A stretch of DNA of 64,000 bases, taken from the NCBI GenBank assembly GCA_963763135.1, contig CAVXNJ010000012.1, positions 682,001-746,000 of the forward strand. Reading direction: 5' to 3'. The position numbers and the translations under genes were made by a program. Of this stretch, positions 17,829 to 24,764 are shown one piece after another (within the stretch, counting starts at the first letter, position 1; each line of letters starts with the position of its first letter). This DNA comes from JANMZO01 sp963763135 (GTDB taxonomy: Bacteria; Actinomycetota; Acidimicrobiia; Acidimicrobiales; JANYDT01). Under the pieces are notes generated by a model that was not told the DNA's origin, searched no databases, and was given only the letters and a program-made list of their open reading frames with translations.

Positions 17829-18557
17829 ATGCCTGTACCTTTCCACGAGTCGAGCGACGCCGTTCTCGTAACCCAGGTCGCGCGAGGCAACCACGGCGCA
17901 CTCGCCGAGATCTACCGACGACACGGTGGGTGCGCGTTTCGTCTGGCCAGTCGCCTCCTCAACGACCAGCGCCTGGCCGAAGACATCTGTCAGGACGTGT
18001 TCCTGCAACTCTGGAACTCACCCGACCTCTACGACCCCGAACGCGGATCACTCCGGTCGTGGATATTGATGAAGACGCACAGTCGCAGCGTCGACTCGAT
18101 CCGAGCGAGCGCGGCCCGCTTCAGCCGCGAGAACCGTGAACTGAACGACGCAGCGACCCGCGACTACGACCTCGAACGGGAAGTATGGGACCTTACGGTG
18201 GCCGATCGCATCCAACGCGCCCTCGGGGAGCTGCCCCCCAACGAAAAGGATGCGGTTCGCCTCGCGTACTTCGGCGGCCTCACGTATCGCGAGGTCGCGC
18301 AACGACTCGGGGAACCCGAGGGCACCGTGAAGAGCCGTATTCGAAGCGGCTTGAAAAGCCTCGGGCGACTGTTGAGCGATCTTCACCACGACGTTTCCCA
18401 CGAACCTCTGTCCAAGTCGCGTCCCGTCGCTGATCCGGGCCATCATCCGACGCGAGTCGGCACCCCGCCCAACCGTGATCGAGGACAGACAACAATTTCC
18501 GCTGAGTCGGCCGACCACCCGAACGGCATCGAGCACAAAAGCAGGTGGGGTCGATGA
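17829..18557 (+). CDS. sigK: ECF RNA polymerase sigma factor, SigK-like
   Basis: The 242-residue protein has region 2 (AEIYRRHGGCAFRLASRLL, then AEDICQDVFLQLW, about 25-75) and region 4 (AVRLAYFGGLTYREVAQRLGEPEGTVKSRIR, about 150-180), with no region 3, as in ECF sigma factors. A 65-residue tail after region 4 is longer than usual. It would direct RNA polymerase to a small regulon, probably including its own operon and the divergent FAS1 gene. ATG 17829 was chosen over TTG 17766. Its stop overlaps the next start (ATGA), typical of sigma/anti-sigma pairs. Confidence 0.88.
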   Translation: MPVPFHESSDAVLVTQVARGNHGALAEIYRRHGGCAFRLASRLLNDQRLAEDICQDVFLQLWNSPDLYDPERGSLRSWILMKTHSRSVDSIRASAARFSRENRELNDAATRDYDLEREVWDLTVADRIQRALGELPPNEKDAVRLAYFGGLTYREVAQRLGEPEGTVKSRIRSGLKSLGRLLSDLHHDVSHEPLSKSRPVADPGHHPTRVGTPPNRDRGQTTISAESADHPNGIEHKSRWGR

Positions 18558-19402
18558 GCTTCTCCGACGAAGAACTTGACGAACTACTTGGCGCTTTTGC
18601 CCTCGACGCGGTCGATGAGCACGAGCGCGCCGCTGTGGAGCGATACCTGGAACGCTCGCCGAGCGCCCGCGAGGAAGTCCGCAATCACTACGAAGTTGCG
18701 ATGGCCTTGGCCACCACCCCCGGACAGGCACCCATGGCACTGTGGGATCGGATCGAGGCCAACATGCAACCGAACCACAGCCAAACAGTGGCAGACGGAA
18801 GCATCGTTGGCTCGGGGGCGGAGAATGGGAAGGAGAACGGGATCAAGAAGGGGGCGAAGGTATACGTGTTCCCCGGAGTTCGTTGGATCGCCCCGGCAGC
18901 AGCGGCTGTGCTGATCGCGTCGTTCGCCACCATCTCGATTCGACAGCACCGGACCATCACCGGTCTGCGTTCCGACGTGGCCATTGCGCAGGAATCGGCG
19001 AGGTCGAACCAGGTTCGAGCGGAGAAGGTCGAGCGTCTGCTCACGACCGCCACGGCCAAGGAACGCATCATCCAGCAGTTGTTGGCAACCAGCGGGACGA
19101 CCGTTGCCCATCTTGATACACCCTCAGGTGTTCCGGTCGTTGAGGTGATCCTCGCCCCCGACGGACAGGGCTATCTCGTAAGCAAGGCGCTTCCCACGCT
19201 CGCATCGGGTCGCACGTACCAGCTGTGGGGTGTGGCCGACGATGTCGTGTTGTCGCTAGGGGTCTTCGGATCCGCACCCAAGACGCTCGAGTTTGCGGCA
19301 CACGAACGGTGGACCAAGTTCGTGCTCACCGAGGAACAGAGTCCCGGGGTACCGACCAGTTCGCAGCCTGCCTTCGCCGTAGGCGAAGTTCAACAGATAT
19401 AG
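18554..19402 (+). CDS. rskA: Anti-sigma-K factor, RskA family membrane protein
   Basis: The 282-residue protein starts at ATG 18554 inside the sigma stop. The N-terminus (about 1-60, with DELLGAFALDAVDEHERAAVERYL) is the sigma-binding anti-sigma domain without the zinc HxxxCxxC motif; one membrane helix lies near 112-132 (WIAPAAAAVLIASFATISI). The C-terminal RskA domain is outside the cell and contains the family hallmark YQLWGVADD. Signal-dependent cleavage of such proteins releases the sigma factor. Together with the FAS1 gene it forms a compact regulatory unit. Confidence 0.88.
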   Translation: MSFSDEELDELLGAFALDAVDEHERAAVERYLERSPSAREEVRNHYEVAMALATTPGQAPMALWDRIEANMQPNHSQTVADGSIVGSGAENGKENGIKKGAKVYVFPGVRWIAPAAAAVLIASFATISIRQHRTITGLRSDVAIAQESARSNQVRAEKVERLLTTATAKERIIQQLLATSGTTVAHLDTPSGVPVVEVILAPDGQGYLVSKALPTLASGRTYQLWGVADDVVLSLGVFGSAPKTLEFAAHERWTKFVLTEEQSPGVPTSSQPAFAVGEVQQI

Positions 19403-19431
19403 CGCCGGTACCGAAGTTCGACGCTGTCGCC

Positions 19432-19437
19432 TACGCT
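19432..19437 (+). promoter_or_regulatory. TACGCT -10 box, leaderless start of cofC
   Basis: TACGCT lies 6 nt before GTG 19444; the intervening bases hold no ribosome site. Confidence 0.5.
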
Positions 19438-19443
19438 GAGCGG

Positions 19444-20055
19444 GTGGATGGTTCACTGCCGGGAAATCGCTGTTGCGTTGTCGTTCCCATTAAACGATTC
19501 TCCAACGCGAAGAAGCGCCTTGCCGGGTTTCTGTCGGCCAACGAACGCGAAGTCCTCGCCCGGTCCATGGCGGAGCGGGTGCTGCACGCGGCCGACGGCA
19601 TGGCGGTCATTGTCGTAACCGATGACGACGATGTCGCGGTGTGGGCGACCGCGCACGGAGCTTCCGTGACGCGCGACGTCGACGGTGGCGGACTCAACGG
19701 GGCGGTTCGATCCGGCATCGAATCAGCGGTCGCCTCGTCCGCATCCCGCGTCATCGTGATCCACGCCGACATTCCTCTCGCAAAGTCCCTCGATCGTTTC
19801 GCGTCGGTCGCTCCCAACCAGTCGGTGATCGTTCCCGACGCGCGCTACGACGGAACAAACCTTCTATCGATCCCGACCGGTTTCGACCTCGAGTTCAGTT
19901 ACGGCTCAGGCTCATTCGCACTGCATCATCGGGCGTTGCTTCGCGCCGGTCTCGACGTCGTCGTCGCTCCGGATCGTCTACTCGGCGCTGATGTCGATCA
20001 CCCGCGTGATCTGAGCATCGCCCGCGCGGCCGGCCTGTGGCCGCTCGTCGGCTGA
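19444..20055 (+). CDS. cofC: 2-phospho-L-lactate (or phosphoenolpyruvate) guanylyltransferase, F420 synthesis
   Basis: The 203-residue protein begins VDGSLPGN then the nucleotidyltransferase start VVVPIKRFSNAKKRLAGFLS (split here as VVVPIKRF and the K-x2-KRL loop, residues 11-27), as in CofC/FbiD. Later VTRDVDGGGLNGAV, IHADIPLA, PDARYDGTNLL and FSYGSGSFALH match the family. It makes the guanylylated 3-carbon precursor that CofD transfers to the deazaflavin Fo. No other F420 gene lies in the window, but several actinobacterial redox families here could use F420. GTG 19444 follows a leaderless -10 box. Confidence 0.88.
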   Translation: MDGSLPGNRCCVVVPIKRFSNAKKRLAGFLSANEREVLARSMAERVLHAADGMAVIVVTDDDDVAVWATAHGASVTRDVDGGGLNGAVRSGIESAVASSASRVIVIHADIPLAKSLDRFASVAPNQSVIVPDARYDGTNLLSIPTGFDLEFSYGSGSFALHHRALLRAGLDVVVAPDRLLGADVDHPRDLSIARAAGLWPLVG

Positions 20056-20079
20056 CACCCCCTCGCTCGGTTACGAGAC

Positions 20080-20085
20080 TACGGT
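20080..20085 (+). promoter_or_regulatory. TACGGT -10 box, leaderless start of the PIG-L gene
   Basis: TACGGT lies 6 nt before ATG 20092. Confidence 0.45.
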
Positions 20086-20091
20086 CGAGGC

Positions 20092-20868
20092 ATGAGCGTT
20101 CCTGACTCGTACAGCGTCCCCGAAGTGGCATCGGCTTTCACGATCAACCTTGCGACACCCAAACGGGCATTGGCCATCGGGGCTCACCCCGACGACGTCG
20201 AGTTTGGATGCGGCGGGACCTTCGCCAAGTGGGCCGCCGACGGATGCGAGCTGTTCTACGTCGTCCTCACCGACGGCTCCAAAGGGACATGGGACCCGGA
20301 TGTCGATCAGGCCGAACTCGTGGTGACCCGTCAGCGCGAGCAACGCACCGCCGCCCGGATCCTTGGCTGCACCGACGCGGCGAACGTCGCGTTCCTCGGT
20401 TGGATCGATGGCGAACTCGACTCATCGTTACGGCAACGGTGGGAAGTCGCGTACTGGATACGGAAGTTCGCTCCCGATGTCGTGTTGGGTCACGACCCGT
20501 GGCGCCGCTACCGAATTCATCCAGACCATCGCCATGCCGGCTTCCTTACGACCGACGGCATCGTCGCGGCACGCGACCCGAAGTTCTTTCCCGAGCAGAA
20601 CATCGCCCCGCACCGGCCGAAGACACTGCTGCTCTGGGAGGCCGACGAACCCGACCATGTGGAGTCGATCGAGGGATTTCTCGACGTCAAGACCCACGCC
20701 CTGCTGGCCCACGAGAGCCAGTACGAGACCACCCACCGGGTCACCGACCAGGGTTCCACTGAACAACTCGCAGCATTTCGATCAGCCGTCGAAGACCGTG
20801 GCCGCCAAGCCGGACGCCTCGCCAACATTGCTGTCGGCGAGGCGTTCAAACGCATAGATCGGTTGTGA
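20092..20868 (+). CDS. PIG-L (LmbE-type) zinc deacetylase
   Basis: The 258-residue protein has the zinc-binding AHPDDVEFGCGG (about residues 29-40) and later HRHAGF with a distal histidine, the pattern of N-acetylglucosaminyl deacetylases such as MshB and Mca. A role in mycothiol synthesis or conjugate cleavage is possible, but the window gives no neighbour that decides it. It starts 36 bp after cofC and probably has its own leaderless promoter. A hairpin terminator follows the stop. Confidence 0.87.
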   Translation: MSVPDSYSVPEVASAFTINLATPKRALAIGAHPDDVEFGCGGTFAKWAADGCELFYVVLTDGSKGTWDPDVDQAELVVTRQREQRTAARILGCTDAANVAFLGWIDGELDSSLRQRWEVAYWIRKFAPDVVLGHDPWRRYRIHPDHRHAGFLTTDGIVAARDPKFFPEQNIAPHRPKTLLLWEADEPDHVESIEGFLDVKTHALLAHESQYETTHRVTDQGSTEQLAAFRSAVEDRGRQAGRLANIAVGEAFKRIDRL

Positions 20869-20876
20869 AACCAGCG

Positions 20877-20897
20877 TCGGACGGGAAACCCGTCCGA
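20877..20897. terminator. Bidirectional hairpin terminator
   Basis: TCGGACGGG-AAA-CCCGTCCGA forms a perfect 9-bp stem with a 3-nt loop between the convergent PIG-L and H1-like genes. No U-tract follows, as is common in high-GC genomes. Confidence 0.75.
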
Positions 20898-20903
20898 TCA
20901 GCC

Positions 20904-21272
20904 TTACTTCTTTTTTGCTACAGCCTTCTTTGCAGGAGCAGCCTTCTTCGCGGGAGCAGCTGCCTTCTTTGCAGGAGCAGCCTTCTTCGCGGGAGCAGCT
21001 GCCTTCTTTGCAGGAGCAGCCTTCTTCGCGGGAGCAGCAGCTTTCTTTGCAGGAGCAGCCTTCTTCGCGGGAGCAGCTGCCTTCTTTGCAGGAGCAGCCT
21101 TCTTCGCGGGAGCAGCTGCTTTCTTTGCAGGAGCAGCCTTCTTCGCGGGAGCAGCAGCTTTCTTTGCAGGAGCAGCCTTCTTCGCGGGAGCAGCTGCCTT
21201 CTTTGCAGGAGCAGCCTTCTTCGCGGGAGCAGCAGCTTTCTTTGCAGGAGCAGCCTTCTTGGTCGGAGCCAT
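20904..21272 (-). CDS. Histone H1-like Lys/Ala/Pro repeat protein
   Basis: The 122-residue protein is almost only A, K and P: MAPTKK, then AAPAKK, then eight exact copies of a 13-residue unit (AAAPAKKAAPAKK), ending AVAKKK. It resembles the C-terminal tails of mycobacterial HupB and eukaryotic H1, which bind and compact DNA. It is encoded 5 nt after the HU stop in a different frame, so it is made as a separate protein rather than as an HU tail by simple read-through. It lacks a folded domain. The adjacent HU gene and the shared direction suggest co-expression and joint action on the nucleoid. Confidence 0.8.
   Translation of the reverse strand: MAPTKKAAPAKKAAAPAKKAAPAKKAAAPAKKAAPAKKAAAPAKKAAPAKKAAAPAKKAAPAKKAAAPAKKAAPAKKAAAPAKKAAPAKKAAAPAKKAAPAKKAAAPAKKAAPAKKAVAKKK
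20924..21262 (-). repeat. 39-bp tandem repeat coding the H1-like protein
   Basis: A 39-bp unit, eight full copies plus partial ends, is nearly identical between copies at DNA level, including synonymous sites; the few differences are GCAGCT versus GCAGCA. This implies recent amplification or gene conversion. Confidence 0.85.
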
Positions 21273-21277
21273 TGTTA

Positions 21278-21589
21278 TTACTTACCCTTCTTTGCGGCCG
21301 GCTTTGCCTTGCCCTTTGTGTTCACCGCGGCCTTGAATCCCGAGCCGGCCGAAAACTTCGGGGCCTTGGATGCGGCGATCTTGATGGCTTCACCGGTCTG
21401 AGGGTTGCGACCCGTGCGAGCCTTGCGCTCCGACACGCTGAAAGTACCGAACCCTGGGATCGTTACTTTGTCGCCACCTTTAACCGTTGACTGAACGGTC
21501 TCGATGAATGCGTTTACAGCTTTATCGCTGTCAGTCTTGGTGAGTCCAGCAGCTTCTGCTACTGCCTCAATGAGTTCTGTCTTGTTCAC
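21278..21589 (-). CDS. hup: HU-family DNA-binding protein
   Basis: The 103-residue protein reads MNKTELIEAVAE at the start and has the DNA-binding arm signature GFGTFSVSERKARTGRNPQTG (residues about 46-66, split in the family as GFGxF and RxGRNPxTG). A 12-residue basic tail (KGKAKPAAKKGK) replaces the long lysine-rich extension seen in mycobacterial HupB. It bends and compacts DNA as a dimer. The H1-like gene follows directly and may supply the missing tail in trans. Confidence 0.93.
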   Translation of the reverse strand: MNKTELIEAVAEAAGLTKTDSDKAVNAFIETVQSTVKGGDKVTIPGFGTFSVSERKARTGRNPQTGEAIKIAASKAPKFSAGSGFKAAVNTKGKAKPAAKKGK

Positions 21590-21693
21590 CCTATGCCTCC
21601 TGGTGCGTCGAATGGGCGACGACAGAAGAACTCACCAGACAACCAATGTCAAGCATTCCCAGTATTTCTGGGGGTGTGACCTGCGCCCATCGC

Positions 21694-21722
21694 TCAGAAC
21701 CCTTGAAAACAAAGGGTTCTGA
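21694..21722 (-). terminator. Hairpin terminator of the second molybdoenzyme gene
   Basis: TCAGAACCCTT and AAGGGTTCTGA form an 11-bp perfect stem around a 7-nt loop, 71 bp past the minus-strand stop at 21793 and upstream of the HU gene. Confidence 0.7.
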
Positions 21723-21792
21723 GTTTGGAAGTTTTCACAGAAATTTTGCGCCTAGTCGCTTACGAGGCAAATTGCATTTATATGTGTACATA

Positions 21793-24072
21793 TCAGATCG
21801 TATGTACACGTATGGAAACGCGCACGCCGTTCGTCACTGCGTTTCCCGACAGAGGGTCAACGACATCGCCCGGCACGAGCCGATTCGCGTTGACTCCTGC
21901 GCGTCCGCGCGCCACGTCCAAGACCGCTCCATCATGGTCGTGACCCCATCCGTGAGGGATGCTCACGACACCTCGCATGATCGAATCGGTGCACTCAACG
22001 CGCACCGATACCTCGCCGACGCTCGATTCAACCAACGCCATCGAACCGTCGCTGAGTCCTTGAGCCATCGCATCATCGGGATGGATCTGCATCGTGCATC
22101 GTTCCCGACCTTTCGTAAGCACACGAAGGTTGTGCATCCACGAGTTGTTCGACCGTATGTCACGACGTCCGATGAGTAGAAACGGCCTGCCGACTGGGTC
22201 GTGAGGCGCGTACGCGTCGACGGACGTCTCGACGCGCCGCACGTCTTCGACCAGCGAAGGTGGGGCAAGCTCGATCATTCCCGTCGCGGTGCGGAGCACA
22301 TCGGGCAGTCGCGGTTGAAGCGCACCGAGGTCGATTCCATGAGGATTGGCAGCGAGACGATCGACGCTGAGTCCTTCGGGCTTCGAACCGAATGCGTCGC
22401 CGTACGGTCCCGTCCGAAGTTGGATATCGAGAAGGCGATCAGGGCCGCGTCGACCACCCAACAACGTGAACAATTCTTCAGGATCGCGACCGTGCACACC
22501 GCTTGCTTCACTCTTCACGAGTTTGTCGAGACTCTCGCGGACGCTGTTGTCATCCAATTCGTTGACGTCCGCGTCGGGACCCAAACCATTAGCGATTGCG
22601 GTCAACTGCAACAGGATTTCCCACTCTCCCAATTCCCCAGAGGCCAACGGGAACAAGGCCGGTGACCAGTTCGCCACGTTTCGGATCGCAAGCGAATAGA
22701 GCGAATAGTCGTAGTGCGGACGGGTGAGCACCCGGGGCGCGGGAAGGATCACGTCGGCGTGCTTGGTCGTCTCATTCACGTAGATGTCGACGCTGACCAT
22801 GAACGAAAGCGTGCTGAGCGCACGATCGAGTCGATCGCTATCGGGTGTCGAGAGAACCGGATTTCCGGCGAGCGTGAAGAGCGCTTTGATCTGACCAGGG
22901 CCATCGGACTCAATCTCTTCGGGAAGAACGGCAGCCGGAAATTCGCCGAACACCTCGGGGGCCTTTCGCACGCGGCTGTGCCAACGTCCGAATCTGACAC
23001 CCCTTCCGATCCCAGGCTTGCCGCGGGTTGTGGCCGAACCGGTCGCCGGGGTGGTGAACATCGCGCCACCCGGTTTGTCGATGTTCCCGGTCAGTACGTT
23101 CACCACATCAACCAACCAGCTGACCGTTGTGCCGAAGATCTGGTTGCAGGTTCCGATGCGGCCGTAGACCGCGGCAGTGCGAGCACCGGCAAGTTCATGT
23201 GCGAGGCGCCGGGTCACGTCTGCGGGAACTCCGGTGGCGTCGGCAACTCGCTCGGGCGTGAACGACGCGCTGGCCGTCTTCACCTCATCCACTCCGTTGA
23301 TGAGACCTTCAGCGCGGCCGAGGTCGACCAGTCCATCCGCGAACAGAACGTGAACCACCGCGAGCAGAAACGCCGCATCGGCACCCGGCCGTATGGCTAC
23401 GTGCTCATCGGCGTGCTCCGCGGTCTTCGTTCGCTTCGGGTCAATGACCACGACACGACCGCCGCGCTCCCGGATGGCTGCCATGCGGTTGGGGAAGTCG
23501 GGCGCTGTCATGAGTGAACCGTTGGACTCATACGGGTTGGCCCCGATGATCATCAGATAGTCCGTCCGATCGATATCGGGGACCGGAATACTCAGCACAG
23601 TGCCAAACATCAACCCACCTGACACCTGTTTCGGCATCTGATCAACCGTCGACGCGCTGTAGATGTTCTTCGTCTTCAGCGCTTTGAGAAACGGTGTCGA
23701 GTACAGCGACGCGGACATGTTGTGGGCATTGGGATTGCCGAGATACACCGCGACCGAGTCGTCTCCATGCTGAGTGCGCACTTCTCGAAGGCGCGCGTCG
23801 ATCAACGCGAATGCCTCCTCCCAACTGGCGGGGCGGAAGGCACCGTTCTCCTTGACGAGCGGCGTTCTGACGCGGTTGGGGTCCCGGTCGAGATCGCCCA
23901 GCGTGGATCCTTTCGGACAGATGAAACCTCGGGAGAAGACGTCGTCGCGATCACCTCGGATGCGAACGATGTCTTCGGGACCGCTTCGCCCCGACAGTTC
24001 GACCGCCAGACCACACGTTGCTTCACACAGTGGACACGTTCGGTAGACGGTTTCCTGGACGGACGACTTCAT
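21793..24072 (-). CDS. Molybdopterin-dependent oxidoreductase, second paralogue
   Basis: The 759-residue protein starts at ATG 24072 (GAGGAG 6 nt upstream). CPLCEATCGLAVE (about residue 13) and a later FICPKGS give the four cysteines for a [4Fe-4S] cluster. MGD-binding sequences follow (IIGANPYESNGS, about 165; VVIDPKRTKTAEHAD, about 194; LAGNPVLSTPDS, about 400) and a C-terminal barrel with VSIPHGWGHD. The segment SASTVDQMPKQ stands where relatives place the molybdenum ligand; it has Asp rather than Cys or Sec, so formate dehydrogenase activity should not be assumed. No export signal. It shares family but modest identity with the protein at 13.3-15.6 kb. Divergent from an AhpD-like gene. Confidence 0.85.
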   Translation of the reverse strand: MKSSVQETVYRTCPLCEATCGLAVELSGRSGPEDIVRIRGDRDDVFSRGFICPKGSTLGDLDRDPNRVRTPLVKENGAFRPASWEEAFALIDARLREVRTQHGDDSVAVYLGNPNAHNMSASLYSTPFLKALKTKNIYSASTVDQMPKQVSGGLMFGTVLSIPVPDIDRTDYLMIIGANPYESNGSLMTAPDFPNRMAAIRERGGRVVVIDPKRTKTAEHADEHVAIRPGADAAFLLAVVHVLFADGLVDLGRAEGLINGVDEVKTASASFTPERVADATGVPADVTRRLAHELAGARTAAVYGRIGTCNQIFGTTVSWLVDVVNVLTGNIDKPGGAMFTTPATGSATTRGKPGIGRGVRFGRWHSRVRKAPEVFGEFPAAVLPEEIESDGPGQIKALFTLAGNPVLSTPDSDRLDRALSTLSFMVSVDIYVNETTKHADVILPAPRVLTRPHYDYSLYSLAIRNVANWSPALFPLASGELGEWEILLQLTAIANGLGPDADVNELDDNSVRESLDKLVKSEASGVHGRDPEELFTLLGGRRGPDRLLDIQLRTGPYGDAFGSKPEGLSVDRLAANPHGIDLGALQPRLPDVLRTATGMIELAPPSLVEDVRRVETSVDAYAPHDPVGRPFLLIGRRDIRSNNSWMHNLRVLTKGRERCTMQIHPDDAMAQGLSDGSMALVESSVGEVSVRVECTDSIMRGVVSIPHGWGHDHDGAVLDVARGRAGVNANRLVPGDVVDPLSGNAVTNGVRVSIRVHTI

Positions 24073-24167
24073 CGGAGCTCCTCGTCGGATTGATCGGGGG
24101 TACGGCACAACGGTTCGTTTCGTAGGAAGAACCGCCGGTCATCCTGCCAGCAATCAGTCGGAATGAG

Positions 24168-24173
24168 TACCCT
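24168..24173 (+). promoter_or_regulatory. TACCCT -10 box, leaderless start of the AhpD-like gene
   Basis: TACCCT lies 6 nt before ATG 24180. Confidence 0.5.
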
Positions 24174-24179
24174 GAAACC

Positions 24180-24755
24180 ATGCACGCCGACCCCGAGATC
24201 AGTTGGTACCCCGTTGCCGATCGCAGTGAACTACCCGAAGATGTGGCCAAACTCTTCGCGAAGGCCGAGTCGGCCATCGGTTTTGTTCCGAACGTGTTCC
24301 AGGCGATGACCTTTCGGGTTGACCACTTCCGCGCCTGGTTCAGCCATTTCAAACAACTTCACGTGCCGAGCGAAAATCTCTCCGCAGCTGACCGCGAGAT
24401 GATCGCCGTGGTCGTGTCGATGGCCAATGGGTGCCTCTACTGTCTCGTCGCCCACGGGGCTGCGCTTCGCGAGGCGATGGGTGATCCCGTCGCGGCCGAC
24501 CGGATCACCCTCGACTGGCGTCGGGCGGGCCTCGATGCGAAACGCGAAGCCATATGCGAGTACGTCGAGAAGATAACGAAGCGGCCGACCGAAACTTCAC
24601 AGGCTGACATCGCCCACCTTCAGTCGTTCGGCCTCACGCCGGAAGAGACGTGGGACATTGCCGAGATCGCTGCGATGTACAACTTCACGAACCGTATGGC
24701 GATGGCTACGGGGCAGATGCCAAACCGCGAGTACCACTCGCAGTCCCGCTCGTGA
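24180..24755 (+). CDS. Peroxidase-related protein, AhpD/carboxymuconolactone decarboxylase-like
   Basis: The 191-residue all-helical protein has the AhpD-type redox site NGCLYCLVAHGAALRE (CxxC with following His, about residues 82-97), plus the second-half FTNRMAMATGQMPN typical of the uncharacterised peroxidase-related family. The cysteines would reduce peroxides through a thiol cycle. It is convergent with dacB 9 bp downstream. Partner reductase not seen. Confidence 0.85.
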   Translation: MHADPEISWYPVADRSELPEDVAKLFAKAESAIGFVPNVFQAMTFRVDHFRAWFSHFKQLHVPSENLSAADREMIAVVVSMANGCLYCLVAHGAALREAMGDPVAADRITLDWRRAGLDAKREAICEYVEKITKRPTETSQADIAHLQSFGLTPEETWDIAEIAAMYNFTNRMAMATGQMPNREYHSQSRS

Positions 24756-24764
24756 CCTGATGAC

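Noticed and set aside
20904..21272. CRISPR-like array of regular repeats
   Set aside because: The 39-bp repeats have no spacers and code a continuous Lys/Ala/Pro protein.
24140..24166. SigK-type promoter before the AhpD-like gene (CATCC ... CGGAAT)
   Set aside because: The spacing is 14 nt rather than 16-17, and a better leaderless box lies closer to the start.
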